From an uncultured Propionibacteriaceae bacterium (GTDB lineage: Bacteria; Actinomycetota; Actinomycetes; Propionibacteriales; Propionibacteriaceae): 42,575 nt of DNA. A program made the position numbers and the translations under genes. How positions within the stretch are numbered: position 1 is the stretch's first letter; each line of letters begins with the position of its first letter. Under the pieces are notes generated by a model that saw only the letters and a program-made list of their open reading frames with translations, was not told where the DNA came from and ran no database searches. The stretch is from positions 1-42,575 of the forward strand of contig CAMDZW010000032.1 of NCBI GenBank assembly GCA_945911015.1, in the 5' to 3' direction. Positions 1 to 8,456 of this stretch are shown here, piece by piece.

Positions 1-1
1 G

Positions 2-1138
2 TGGCCAGGCGACGTCTCCGACCACATCAACTCCGAGAGCGGCGGCTTCGCGATCGCCGGATCATCGATGCCCACCGGCACCATCACCGAGGTCACCGAG
101 ATGTCCTGCGAGGGGATGCAGGGCTGGACCCCCGGCTCGGACTCAACCTGCGCCACGGCCCAGGTCCGGATCGACGAAGGCCCCGAGGAGGGCCAGACCA
201 CCGAGGTCATCCTCAATGCCGCGCAGTATGCCTCCGGTGTTTCCGAGGGCACCAAGATCAAGATGTACCGCACCCCCATGCCCGAGGGGCCCGGCATCTA
301 CCAGTTTGCCGACTTCGAACGCGGCACCGCGCTGACTGTCTTCCTCGTCGTCTTCTCCATCGCGGTCATCGCGGTCGCCCGATTCCGTGGCTTCATGGGG
401 CTGGTCGGCCTTGGGTTCGCCGCCGTGATCATCAGCCAGTTCATGTTCCCCGCACTCATTGCCGGCGGCAATCCGGTCTGGGTGGGGTTGGTCGGCAGCT
501 CGGCGATCATGTTCGTCGTCCTCTACACCGCGCACGGATTCAGCGCCCGGACCACGACCGCCCTGCTGGGCACCCTGTTCGGCCTGGCCGTGTCGGCGAC
601 GCTGGGGGTGATCGCCACGAAGTGGGCCCACCTGACCGGGGTCGCCGCCGAGGACGACTACATCCTGGCGGCCACTGCACCGGATCTGACACTGACCTCG
701 GTGGTGATCTGCGGGATCATCGTCGCCGGCCTCGGTGTGCTCAACGATGTGACGATCACGCAGGCGTCAGCGGTCTGGGAGCTGTCGAAGTCTGGACAGC
801 GCAACCCACGCAAGCTCTACAACTCCGCCATGCGGATCGGCCGCGACCACATCGCCTCGACGGTCTACACGATCGCCTTCGCCACCGCCGGCGCCTCCCT
901 GTCGACGCTGCTGCTGATGGCGCTCTACCAGCGCCCGATCTGGCAGGTGCTGCAGTTGGAGGAGTTCTCGGCCGAGATCATCCGTACGGTGGTGGGCTCG
1001 ATCGGTCTGGTGTTGTCGATGCCGCTGACCACCTTGATCGGTGTCATCGCGGTCCGATTCGCCGGAGCTGGCAAGCCTGTCCAGGAGCAGGAAGAGGAGG
1101 CCGAAACTGACGAATTCGGCGACACAGCGCGGCCCTGA
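2..1138 (+). CDS. YibE/F-like multi-pass membrane protein (5' partial)
   Basis: The reading frame is open to the left window edge, so the N-terminus is missing; the ATG at 68 is internal or a fallback start. The visible part begins with an extracytoplasmic-type segment of about 90 residues containing two cysteines, followed by roughly seven to eight hydrophobic helices (for example around FLVVFSIAVIAVA and VVICGIIVAGLGVLNDV). It ends in an acidic hydrophilic tail (EQEEEAETDEF). The soluble segment followed by a helix bundle, and the loop with LNDVTITQASAVWEL, resemble the YibE/F family. Members of that family are membrane proteins of unproven function; transport has been suggested. It stands upstream of HU with a gap of 66 bp and no evident shared function. 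Family assignment is fairly good; function is unknown. Confidence 0.8.
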   Translation, partial: WPGDVSDHINSESGGFAIAGSSMPTGTITEVTEMSCEGMQGWTPGSDSTCATAQVRIDEGPEEGQTTEVILNAAQYASGVSEGTKIKMYRTPMPEGPGIYQFADFERGTALTVFLVVFSIAVIAVARFRGFMGLVGLGFAAVIISQFMFPALIAGGNPVWVGLVGSSAIMFVVLYTAHGFSARTTTALLGTLFGLAVSATLGVIATKWAHLTGVAAEDDYILAATAPDLTLTSVVICGIIVAGLGVLNDVTITQASAVWELSKSGQRNPRKLYNSAMRIGRDHIASTVYTIAFATAGASLSTLLLMALYQRPIWQVLQLEEFSAEIIRTVVGSIGLVLSMPLTTLIGVIAVRFAGAGKPVQEQEEEAETDEFGDTARP

Positions 1139-1204
1139 TCCCCACCAGAGTCAGTTCTCGGCGTTACAGTTGGTCAGAACTGTCACCGGACCGTAAGGAA
1201 AATC

Positions 1205-1480
1205 GTGAACAAGAAGGAACTCGTCGAGGCCGTCGCCAAGGCTACCGAGCTGACCCAGGCCGACTCCGAGCGTGCCATCGGCGCCGCTTTTGACGCCATT
1301 GCCAACGCTGTTGCCAAGGGCGACAAGGTGAGCGTTCCCGGATTCGGCACCTTCGAGAAGCGTGAGCGCGCTGCCCGCACCGGCCGCAACCCGCGGACCG
1401 GCGAAGAGATCACCATCGCCGCCACCTCGGCTCCCGGCTTCAAGCCGGCCACCCAGTTCAAGCGTCTGCTGAACGACTGA
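1205..1480 (+). CDS. HU-family nucleoid DNA-binding protein
   Basis: A 91-residue protein with the complete bacterial HU/IHF fold: N-terminal MNKKELVEAVAKATEL, the DNA-binding arm around GFGTFEKRERAARTGRNPRTGEEI, and a C-terminal FKPATQFKRLL helix. It binds DNA non-specifically as a dimer and compacts the nucleoid. The length is that of a minimal HU. It lacks the lysine/alanine-rich tail of mycobacterial HupB, so it is the short form. The start is GTG at 1205, preceded by an AAGGAAA ribosome site. A 6-bp inverted repeat (ACAGTT/AACTGT, 1166-1183) lies in the promoter region and may contain the -10. A strong hairpin terminator follows, so the gene is probably monocistronic and highly expressed. 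Confidence 0.97.
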   Translation: MNKKELVEAVAKATELTQADSERAIGAAFDAIANAVAKGDKVSVPGFGTFEKRERAARTGRNPRTGEEITIAATSAPGFKPATQFKRLLND

Positions 1481-1495
1481 ACCTGACCCACTGAC

Positions 1496-1526
1496 AAAGG
1501 GGCTCGCCGTTGTGGCGGGCCCCTTT
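1496..1526 (+). terminator. Hairpin terminator after HU
   Basis: Thirteen-base arms (AAAGGGGCTCGCC and GGCGGGCCCCTTT) pair with one G-T wobble around a 5-nt loop. The right arm ends in CCCTTTG. The minus-strand msrA ends at 1545, so this stem may serve both converging genes. Confidence 0.85.
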
Positions 1527-1544
1527 GTGGTGCGTCGGTACGTC

Positions 1545-2090
1545 TCAGCGCTCCCGTTTCGGCAGCACCCAGCCGGGACGAACGAAGTGACAGGTGTAGC
1601 CGTTGGGGATGCGCATCAGATAGTCCTGGTGTTCAGGCTCGGCCTCCCAGAACGGGCCGGCAGGCTCGATCGTGGTGACGGCCTTGCCCGGCCAGAGCCC
1701 CGAGGCATCGACATCGGCGATCGTGTCGCGGGCAATGGCCTCCTGCTCTTCGCTCTGCGGGAAGATCGCCGAACGGTAGCTGGTGCCCATGTCATTGCCC
1801 TGCCGGTTGAGGGTGGTCGGGTCGTGCACCTGGAAGAAGAACGCCAAGAGGTCACGGTAGCTCGTCTCGGTCGGATCGAAGACGATCTCGATTGCCTCGG
1901 CATGACCGGGGTGGTCCCGGTAGGTCGCGTGGTCGTTGCTGCCTCCGGTGTACCCGACCCGGGTCGACCGGACACCGGGCTGGCGACGGATCAGGTCCTC
2001 CATCCCCCAGAAGCATCCGCCCGCCAGGACGGCGGTCTCCAGCCCTTCCACCCGGGTCACCGCTCCGGTGTCGCTCGGTCCACTGGTCAT
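1545..2090 (-). CDS. msrA: Peptide-methionine (S)-S-oxide reductase MsrA
   Basis: A 181-aa cytosolic repair enzyme that reduces methionine-S-sulfoxide in proteins and free methionine sulfoxide. The catalytic signature GGCFWG is at residues 24-29, with Cys26 as the nucleophile. It is followed by the family motifs [18 protein letters not shown] and [19 protein letters not shown]. The length is within the usual range. The only cysteine besides Cys26 is in the C-terminal stretch [11 protein letters not shown], which may act as the resolving residue. The start at 2090 has a GAAGGAG ribosome site about 7 nt upstream. The gene converges with HU and is divergent from the TPP riboswitch-thiD unit. Confidence 0.96.
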   Translation of the reverse strand: MTSGPSDTGAVTRVEGLETAVLAGGCFWGMEDLIRRQPGVRSTRVGYTGGSNDHATYRDHPGHAEAIEIVFDPTETSYRDLLAFFFQVHDPTTLNRQGNDMGTSYRSAIFPQSEEQEAIARDTIADVDASGLWPGKAVTTIEPAGPFWEAEPEHQDYLMRIPNGYTCHFVRPGWVLPKRER

Positions 2091-2200
2091 GCTGTGCTCT
2101 CCTTCAGTTTCTGGGCCACCCCTTCATTCCTGACCATGATCGACGCTACCAGCCGGGCCGGGACCCGGCCGTCGGCCGCAGGCTGCTAGGCTGCGGCCCA

Positions 2201-2280
2201 AGCGCGGGGTGCCCAGAACGAACATGGGCTGAGAACACACCCGTCGAACCTGATCTAGTTCGTACTGGCGAAGGGACGCT
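2201..2280 (+). promoter_or_regulatory. TPP (THI-box) riboswitch upstream of thiD
   Basis: The conserved thi-box parts occur in order: GGGGTGCCC near 2206, CTGAGA at 2229-2234, ACCCG near 2239, GAACCTGATCT at 2246-2256, and GGCGAAGGGACGC ending near 2279. P1 can close between AGCG (2201-2204) and CGCT (2277-2280). The ligand is thiamine pyrophosphate. The aptamer ends only 4 nt before the thiD ATG. The AAGGGA at 2271-2276 is both aptamer core and the best ribosome-site candidate, so ligand binding would directly hide translation initiation. There is no room for a separate terminator platform. Confidence 0.95.
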
Positions 2281-2284
2281 CCCC

Positions 2285-3115
2285 ATGTCGTGGTGCACTC
2301 CACCCCCTGTCGGTCTGACGATCGCCGGCACCGACCCCAGTGGCGGTGCCGGGATCCAGGCCGACCTCAAGACCTTCAGCGCCTTGGGCGTGTACGCGAC
2401 CAGCGTGATCACCGCTCTGGTCGCCCAGGCCACCGAAGGCGTTCGGGGGGTTCAGACCGTCGACCCGGAATTCCTCCGCCTGCAGTGGCGAACCCTGGTC
2501 GACGATGTCCGGATCGATGTCATCAAGATCGGCATGTTGGCCACGGCCGAGCTGGCCGACACGGTCGCCGAGTTCATCGATGAAGGAGTCGCCGACGATG
2601 TGGTCCTGGACCCGGTGATGGTCGCCGCATCAGGCGATCGGCTGTTGGACGAGGCCGCGACCGATGCGGTGGTCCGGCTGTGCCGCCAGGTCTCGCTGAT
2701 CACCCCGAATCTGCCCGAGGCAGCCGTCCTGCTGGACCGGCCCCCGGCCGAGACCGTCGCCGGGATGCGGGGCGATGCCCAGCGGTTGATCGAGCTCGGT
2801 GTGCCGCGGGTGCTGCTCAAGGGCGGCCACATGAGCGGCTCCGACAGCGTCGACATCTATGCCGATGCCGACGGACTGGTCGAGCTGTCCGCACCTCGGG
2901 TCGAGACCACCAACAGCCACGGCACCGGATGCTCGCTGTCCTCGGCGATCGCCTCGTTCCGGGCCCACGGTGCCAGCTGGCCCGAGGCCTGCAGTCTGGC
3001 CAAGGACTGGCTGACCCAGGCCCTGCGGGCATCGGACAGCCTCGACATCGGCAAGGGCTCGGGCCCGGTCCACCACTTCCACCAACTCTGGAACCACAGC
3101 GAGGAGACAGCATGA
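2285..3115 (+). CDS. thiD: Hydroxymethylpyrimidine/phosphomethylpyrimidine kinase ThiD
   Basis: A 276-aa ribokinase-fold kinase that phosphorylates HMP to HMP-P and HMP-PP in thiamine synthesis. The N-terminal substrate motif [20 protein letters not shown] (residues 12-31), the central [13 protein letters not shown], and the C-terminal [15 protein letters not shown] (anion hole and catalytic Cys/Asp region) are all intact. The ATG at 2285 is chosen because it follows the TPP riboswitch directly and begins just before the conserved N-terminus. Frames open further upstream only run through the riboswitch. The stop overlaps the tenA start (ATGA), so the two are translationally coupled. Confidence 0.97.
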   Translation: MSWCTPPPVGLTIAGTDPSGGAGIQADLKTFSALGVYATSVITALVAQATEGVRGVQTVDPEFLRLQWRTLVDDVRIDVIKIGMLATAELADTVAEFIDEGVADDVVLDPVMVAASGDRLLDEAATDAVVRLCRQVSLITPNLPEAAVLLDRPPAETVAGMRGDAQRLIELGVPRVLLKGGHMSGSDSVDIYADADGLVELSAPRVETTNSHGTGCSLSSAIASFRAHGASWPEACSLAKDWLTQALRASDSLDIGKGSGPVHHFHQLWNHSEETA

Positions 3116-3771
3116 GCAGCTTCACCGAACAGGCCTGGCAGGCCGTCGCGCCCATTGTCACCGCGATCGAGGAGCATCCCTTCGTCACCGGGGTCGGCGA
3201 CGGCTCACTGCCGAGCCAGACCTTCGCCCACTACATGACCCAGGATGCGGTCTACCTCCACCACTACAGCAGGATGCTGTCGCTGGCCGCCAGCCAGGCC
3301 ACCGATGCCCGGCACATCCTGTTCTGGACCCAGTCCTCGGCCCGGGCCAACTCGGTCGAGCTGAAGCTCCACGAGGGTTTCCTCGGTGACAACGCCGCCG
3401 CAGCGAAGCGGGCCGAGCCCAGCCCGACCTGCGCCGCCTACACGGCTCACCAGGCCATGCAGGGATCGACCGGCACGTATGTGAGCCTGACCGCGAGCCT
3501 GTTGCCCTGTTTCTGGATCTACGAACACATCGGCGCCCATCTGCTGACCACCGCAGATCTGGAGCAGAACCCGTACGGTGCCTGGATCTCGTCCTACTCC
3601 GACCCGAGCTTCGCGGCCTCGAGCGCGGGCGCGCGGGCTGTGGTCGACGAGGCTGCCGCGGTCGCCGGCGAGGCGGATCGGGCCGCGGCGATGGCGGCCT
3701 TCGTCACCAGCGCGCGCTATGAGTGGATGTTCTGGGACGCGGCGTGGCGCCGCGAAGTGTGGCCGGTCTGA
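3112..3771 (+). CDS. tenA: TenA family aminopyrimidine aminohydrolase / thiaminase II
   Basis: A 219-aa all-helical protein of the TenA/heme-oxygenase-like fold. It hydrolyses aminopyrimidine degradation products of thiamine to HMP, which ThiD then phosphorylates. The catalytic cysteine is in LLPCFWIYEHIG (Cys133), and the C-terminal glutamate sits in RYEWMFWDAAW (Glu204), matching the conserved Cys and Glu of the family. The start overlaps the thiD stop by 4 bp, giving a riboswitch-controlled thiD-tenA operon. The last 37 codons plus stop (3658-3771) are duplicated perfectly at 12625-12738, so this 3' end is the apparent insertion point of the island that follows. The protein is nevertheless full-length. 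Confidence 0.95.
   Translation: MSSFTEQAWQAVAPIVTAIEEHPFVTGVGDGSLPSQTFAHYMTQDAVYLHHYSRMLSLAASQATDARHILFWTQSSARANSVELKLHEGFLGDNAAAAKRAEPSPTCAAYTAHQAMQGSTGTYVSLTASLLPCFWIYEHIGAHLLTTADLEQNPYGAWISSYSDPSFAASSAGARAVVDEAAAVAGEADRAAAMAAFVTSARYEWMFWDAAWRREVWPV
3658..3771 (+). repeat. 114-bp direct repeat, left copy (3' end of tenA)
   Basis: The segment is identical base for base to 12625-12738 over 114 bp; identity stops at both ends. It encodes TenA residues 183-219 and the stop codon. A minus-strand gene stops 2 bp beyond it. The organisation is that of an att-like duplication at the 3' end of a gene. Confidence 0.97.
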
Positions 3772-3772
3772 G

Positions 3773-4552
3773 TCACCGCTGCTGGTCTGCGCCTGGTAAC
3801 AGGCCAGCAGCGGCTCCGACGACTCCCGCAGCGTTGCCCAACCGCGACGGCACCACCGGTACTCTGAGCTTCAGGTGGGAGAGAAAGTCGATCGCTCGAC
3901 TCGTGATACCACCGCCAATGACGATCATGGTCGGTCTGAAGAGCCGGTCGAGCACTTCGCAAAAGGGTTGCAGCCGATCTGTTGCCCAGTCCTGATCTGA
4001 CAGCCCGTCGCGAAGCTTGGCCCTAGCTGAAACGTAGCTGTCGACAAGGTGCTCTCCCAACCGTAGATGCCCGAGCTCAGTGCCTCTGGCCACCACACCA
4101 TCGACCAGCAAACAGGATCCGATACCGGTGCCGATCGTCGTCACGATGACTGTCCCCGCCGCGCCTCGCGCCGCACCGAAGCGCGACTCGGCCACGCCGG
4201 CGGCATCAGCATCATTGGACAGAGCCACTCGCCGTCCGATGGCATCCGCGAACAGGCTCGTCGCCTCACAGTCAGACCAACCGTCGCCGAGGTTGGCAGC
4301 GGCAATCGTTCGGCCAGCTTCGACTCGGGCCGGCAATGCAACTCCCACGGCGGCGTTCGGATCAAGCCCGTGTTCGTGGATCAGTTCCTCGATGCTGCGG
4401 GCCAGATTCTCGGGTGTCGACTCGCGAGGTGTCGGCCGAGTGTCCAGCTTCGAGCGTAGGGTTCCTGTCGCGGTGTCGACCAGTGCGCTCTTGATGAAAG
4501 ATCCTCCGACATCAATGCCCAGGGGTGTCGTCGTAAAGTCCCGTGTTGTCAT
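3773..4552 (-). CDS. ROK-family sugar kinase, polyphosphate-glucokinase-like
   Basis: A 259-aa sugar kinase. The phosphate-binding motif is GIDVGGSFIKSAL (residues 12-24), NDADAAGVAESRFGA starts at 113, GTGIGS at 141, and TELGHL at 158. The C-terminal IVIGGGI and PVVPSRLGNAAGVVGAA follow. These features, the short length, and the absence of a ROK cysteine cluster resemble the actinobacterial strictly polyphosphate/ATP glucokinase PpgK. In this operon, next to NagA, the substrate could instead be an amino sugar or another sugar released by the cluster. The start overlaps nagA by 4 bp (ATGA), and it is the last gene of the cluster. Its stop is 2 bp from the left 114-bp repeat. Family is secure; substrate is not. 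Confidence 0.88.
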   Translation of the reverse strand: MTTRDFTTTPLGIDVGGSFIKSALVDTATGTLRSKLDTRPTPRESTPENLARSIEELIHEHGLDPNAAVGVALPARVEAGRTIAAANLGDGWSDCEATSLFADAIGRRVALSNDADAAGVAESRFGAARGAAGTVIVTTIGTGIGSCLLVDGVVARGTELGHLRLGEHLVDSYVSARAKLRDGLSDQDWATDRLQPFCEVLDRLFRPTMIVIGGGITSRAIDFLSHLKLRVPVVPSRLGNAAGVVGAAAGLLPGADQQR

Positions 4553-5757
4553 GTTCCCTCATCTGCCGACCATGAGGCAGTATGACCGGGGCGACTCAGC
4601 CAGACTCCCGACCGCATGACTCCGTCAACCAGGAGGTCGTCGTCGAACAACACTAGGTCAGCTCTGGCACCGACCCGCAGCGCACCGCAGTCTGCCAAGC
4701 CATGGGTGCGAGCAGGTGTCCCAGTGGCAGCCAGGATCGCAGCCTCAGGCTGAACGCCCATCCCGATCGCGTTGGCCACACACAGAGAGAGGGTTGCTGT
4801 TGAGCCGGCGACAGCTCCCGGCATCCCGTTCACCACGATCCGGGCCATGCCATTCTCGACCTCGACAACACGATGCCCCACATCGTGGGTGCCGTCGGGA
4901 AGACCAGCCGCTGCCGACGCATCCGTAATGAGCATGAAGCGGCTCTCTCCCACAGCGCGCACAGCCATCCGGACTGCTTCGGGCGACAGATGAACCCCGT
5001 CAGCGATCAACTCGACAACCACTTGGGGATCGAGCAGAAGGGAAGGGATCGGCCCTGGCACACGATGGTGAATGGGCCTCATTGCGTTGTAGAGGTGCGT
5101 TGCGATGGTCGCGCCTCGTCCCACGGCTTGGTCAACGACAGATGGGTCCGCTGCGGTGTGACCGATCGCGACACGGACACCGCGTCCCACCAGCAGATCG
5201 ATGGCGTCCAGAGCTCCGCTCCGCTCAGGCGCAAGGGTCACCATCTTGATGAAGCCGCCTCCCGCTTCCAGCAGATCCTCAAGAAGCCCTGGATCTGGAT
5301 CACGCAGGTGCTCGACAGGATGGGCTCCACGCTGCTCCTGCGACAGAAACAGCGCTTCGAGATGAATGCCCTCGATCAGTCCTTCACGACAAAGCTCTGA
5401 GGCCGCCCGCAACCGGGCGAGCACTCTGGTCGGCTCCGCCGTCGCAACACTTGCAAAAAGAGCCGTCGTGCCACGGTGGTGATGGAAGTCCACAGCTCGT
5501 CGGCCCTCCGCGCCGTCCTCCGAGGCAATCAGACATCCGGCACCGCCGTGGACATGGGTGTCGACCAGGCCAGGGGTCACTATGCCCGAGGAGACAACAG
5601 TGGGCCGATCCTCCGCCCATTGCCGCCATCCTTCCCCTTCCCTGACCTGCTCGATCCGGCCATTCGCGACCACCACACATCCGGGCCCGAGCCGACCTGA
5701 GGGCCAGGCCAACCGGTCTGACCCGATCACGAACGTCGACTCCCGTAGTGCTTCCAT
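4549..5757 (-). CDS. nagA: N-acetylglucosamine-6-phosphate deacetylase
   Basis: A 402-aa amidohydrolase-fold enzyme that removes acetate from GlcNAc-6-phosphate. Motifs seen are TPGLVDTHVHGGAG with metal ligands His68 and His70, the GHTAADPSVV and THLYNAM metal/substrate motifs, and the catalytic aspartate in LITDASAAAGLPDGTH. The C-terminal composite domain contains GARADLVLFDDD. Length is normal for NagA. The ATG at 5757 has a GAAGG site 8 nt upstream and follows the solute-binding protein gene by 9 bp; the 3' end overlaps the kinase. No glucosamine-6-P deaminase (NagB) is in the cluster, so the product must enter metabolism through a gene elsewhere, or the true substrate is a different N-acetyl sugar phosphate. 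Confidence 0.92.
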   Translation of the reverse strand: MEALRESTFVIGSDRLAWPSGRLGPGCVVVANGRIEQVREGEGWRQWAEDRPTVVSSGIVTPGLVDTHVHGGAGCLIASEDGAEGRRAVDFHHHRGTTALFASVATAEPTRVLARLRAASELCREGLIEGIHLEALFLSQEQRGAHPVEHLRDPDPGLLEDLLEAGGGFIKMVTLAPERSGALDAIDLLVGRGVRVAIGHTAADPSVVDQAVGRGATIATHLYNAMRPIHHRVPGPIPSLLLDPQVVVELIADGVHLSPEAVRMAVRAVGESRFMLITDASAAAGLPDGTHDVGHRVVEVENGMARIVVNGMPGAVAGSTATLSLCVANAIGMGVQPEAAILAATGTPARTHGLADCGALRVGARADLVLFDDDLLVDGVMRSGVWLSRPGHTASWSADEGT

Positions 5758-5766
5758 CCGTCGCCT

Positions 5767-7380
5767 TCAGATACTCGCGGACTCGGCGTATTCAGCGGCA
5801 ATCTTGTCGCCGACATCGTCCTTCCATACCTTGGCTGTCTCGGCCCACGATGAGACTGGCTGTTCACCTCTGAGGATTGCTCGCTGCGCATCCTTGAGAC
5901 GCCCGGTCCACGACGCGCCCTTCGACAGCGCGGTCTCTGAATGAAGCCCGCTCGAATCATTCTCCCGACCGTCGGGAATGACTTCTGCAAGGTACTCGTG
6001 CTGGCGGCGAACCACGTCTTCATTCCCCGACCCGAAAAGGATCGACTTTGACTGTCCGCCACAGTACGTCCAGCCCGGCACCACATTTCCCTTCTGATCA
6101 GGCAGGTACACCGGGTTGGGCCCGTCCCACGAGAAGGTCTCTCCCTCGGCACCGTAATTCACAGTCAGATACTCCGCGGTGCCGAACGGCGACGACAGCA
6201 GATCAGCCAATCGCAGCAACTCCTTGAGCCGCGTGTCTGACTCTTGCTTCCTGATCGCCACGAAAGCGCCGTAGCCGGCCAACCCCTTCTGAATCGGAGC
6301 TGGGCCTCCGCCGTTCCACTTCGGAAGTCTCACATAGCCGGAATTCCACTCAGGATGTTCGGTGAGATAGGTCTGCCAGCCCGTGAAACCCTGGAAGATG
6401 AGCGAGGTGACGCCGCTGCGGAACCAGGTGCCGTTCAACGTGTCTGAGGCAAAGGAGTTCGGATGCATGAGACCATCGCGGATGATCTTGGCTCCGATCT
6501 CCAGAGCCTCCGACATCTGCGGAACCTCGATCTGGCTGACAAAGCGACCATCGATGACCTGCCACTGGTTCGGCGCTTCAAGCATGGTCAGAAGTCCCGG
6601 CAGCAGCCACAGCACCGGATCTGCCCCCAGAGCGAACTGGTTCTTCCCTCGCTCGGTCAACGTCTCGAGCAGGTCGAGGAAATCTTCACCGTCTCGCAGT
6701 TCAGGTGAGGGATCAATCCCTTTGGCCGCCAGGAGATCGCCTCTGGTGTTGAGGATGGTGCCAGCCGGTGGTCGGGGTTGAGGGATCCCCCACAGTCGCC
6801 CATTGATCTGCGGGATCCGCCAGCTAGCGGTCGGGATCGACGCCAGTGCTGGAAACTCCGTGACAGCTTCTCCGCCGAGCACGTCTGAGAGATCGGCGAA
6901 TTTCGAGGCCAGCAACTCGGGGAAGTTGCGCACGGTCTGCACCTGGACGAAATCTGGGATGTTGTTGCTGGCGATCGTCACTTGGAACTTGTCCAAGTAG
7001 TTGCTGGACACGATCTCGCCGTCAAGCCGGTTCCCTGCCAAGGCACGGAGCGACGCGTAGGCAGGGTTCCGGTCGGGGGCGATGCTGGCTGGAACGCCTT
7101 GGAAGAGGCCGGTTGCGGTATCCGTCTCAGGCAAGGGGATTCCGTCCCGCGCCACCGGCTCTGGATAGTTGAAGAACCCTGGCGACACACCGTCGTCGGT
7201 GCCCGGCAGATCAGGGACGATCCCGTCGAAGGGGACATACTTCGGCGGCACGAAGCCACCGTTCGTCACACTCGGCTTCGCTCCGTTGCCATCGGGGTTC
7301 GTTCTGCAGCTTGCAAGGCAAATCCCTGTCCCGACCGTAGCCATACCTGCCAGCGCGACCCTGCGCGAAATGCCATTCAT
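5767..7380 (-). CDS. Extracellular solute-binding lipoprotein (ABC sugar uptake, family 1-like)
   Basis: A 537-aa secreted binding protein. The N-terminus has a twin-arginine-like SRRVALAG, a hydrophobic stretch, and the lipobox LASC with the cysteine at residue 25, so it is probably a membrane-anchored Tat or Sec lipoprotein. The long mature domain with GRLWGIPQPRPP and EALEIGAKIIRDGLMHPNSFAS resembles large LplA/YtcQ-type oligosaccharide-binding proteins more than short monosaccharide binders. It overlaps the upstream oxidoreductase gene by 4 bp. Unusually, no permease or ATPase gene accompanies it anywhere in the cluster; it may share transporters encoded elsewhere. The ligand is unknown. 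Confidence 0.85.
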   Translation of the reverse strand: MNGISRRVALAGMATVGTGICLASCRTNPDGNGAKPSVTNGGFVPPKYVPFDGIVPDLPGTDDGVSPGFFNYPEPVARDGIPLPETDTATGLFQGVPASIAPDRNPAYASLRALAGNRLDGEIVSSNYLDKFQVTIASNNIPDFVQVQTVRNFPELLASKFADLSDVLGGEAVTEFPALASIPTASWRIPQINGRLWGIPQPRPPAGTILNTRGDLLAAKGIDPSPELRDGEDFLDLLETLTERGKNQFALGADPVLWLLPGLLTMLEAPNQWQVIDGRFVSQIEVPQMSEALEIGAKIIRDGLMHPNSFASDTLNGTWFRSGVTSLIFQGFTGWQTYLTEHPEWNSGYVRLPKWNGGGPAPIQKGLAGYGAFVAIRKQESDTRLKELLRLADLLSSPFGTAEYLTVNYGAEGETFSWDGPNPVYLPDQKGNVVPGWTYCGGQSKSILFGSGNEDVVRRQHEYLAEVIPDGRENDSSGLHSETALSKGASWTGRLKDAQRAILRGEQPVSSWAETAKVWKDDVGDKIAAEYAESASI

Positions 7381-8456
7381 TTTATCTCCTTGTTCTGGTC
7401 CAGTCGGACTTCTCCGCCGATCTCAGCTGATCGGTACATTGCTTCAATCATCCTCATCATCGTCACTCCTTGACGCGGCGGAACAATCGATGAGTGCTTC
7501 TCTTCACAGACATCGAGAAAGTGTCGCACCTCGGCAGCAAAGGCTCGTTCACGGTCGAACTTGTCCATGCCGAACTGCGGTTCCACATTGATGGCAATGT
7601 CGTCCATCTCTGTGGCTACAGACAATTGTGGCTCGACCGTTGCTCCACCTCGTCCACCGTAAATCTCCACTCCGACACGATCCGTGGTGGCATGGATCGA
7701 GTATGAACAATCGACCATCATCACTGAGTCGTTGTCGAACTCGATCATTCCGGCGACCAGATCCTCGACGGTATTGACCTCACGCTCGACATCAGCAGGC
7801 CGATACCGCGACTTCCTGAGGAGATTTCCACGGCCTCCGATCTGGGCAAAACTGCGGGCCGAGACAGAGACCGGCGCCGGACAGCCCATGAGGAACCAGG
7901 CAAGGTCGATCACGTGAACGCCCAGGTCCATCAACGGCCCGCCACCTGAGATCTTCCGATTGGCGAACCACCCTCCGGGATTGCCGGCTCGTCGCAGACT
8001 GGTCGCCTTCGCATAGTGGACCGGCCCGAACAAACCAGCGTCGATGAGTCTGCGCGCTGCTCGCACGTTGTCGCTGTGCCGTCGGACCATCCCGACCTGG
8101 AGAACGCAGCCCGTTTCGTGCGCCGTGGTCTCCATCGCCTCTGCTTCGGCGACGGTTCGGCTCATCGGCTTCTCCACGAGCACATGCTTGCCAGCCCGCA
8201 GCGCGTGGACTGCCAGGTCGGCATGGCTGTCGTTCCAGGTGCAGATGCTGACCACCGTGACCTCCGGCGATGCCAGAAGCTCCTCGACCGAGTCGAACCC
8301 ACGGCACCCCCAGCGTTCGGCCTTCATCCTGGCTCGCTGTGTGTTCTGATCAGCCACACCGACGAGCGTGCAGCGCTCGTCACGGCGGTATCCGCGGACA
8401 TGTTCCTCGGCGATGGCCCCCGCGCCGATGATGCCCACTCCCCAAGACTTGCTCAT
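7377..8456 (-). CDS. Gfo/Idh/MocA family sugar oxidoreductase
   Basis: A 359-aa NAD(P)-dependent dehydrogenase-type enzyme. The Rossmann motif GIIGAGAIAEEH is near the N-terminus. The family EKP motif occurs in HVLVEKPMS, and the C-terminal substrate domain has GGGPLMDLGVHVIDLAWF with the conserved Asp/His pair. The ATG at 8456 is chosen because it overlaps the upstream gene's stop (ATGA) and starts right before the Rossmann strand. A longer frame to 8663 would run antisense through coding sequence. Members oxidise or epimerise sugars and sugar derivatives. Next to an isomerase/epimerase TIM barrel it suggests conversion of a modified sugar, but the substrate cannot be read from the sequence. 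Confidence 0.9.
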   Translation of the reverse strand: MSKSWGVGIIGAGAIAEEHVRGYRRDERCTLVGVADQNTQRARMKAERWGCRGFDSVEELLASPEVTVVSICTWNDSHADLAVHALRAGKHVLVEKPMSRTVAEAEAMETTAHETGCVLQVGMVRRHSDNVRAARRLIDAGLFGPVHYAKATSLRRAGNPGGWFANRKISGGGPLMDLGVHVIDLAWFLMGCPAPVSVSARSFAQIGGRGNLLRKSRYRPADVEREVNTVEDLVAGMIEFDNDSVMMVDCSYSIHATTDRVGVEIYGGRGGATVEPQLSVATEMDDIAINVEPQFGMDKFDRERAFAAEVRHFLDVCEEKHSSIVPPRQGVTMMRMIEAMYRSAEIGGEVRLDQNKEIK

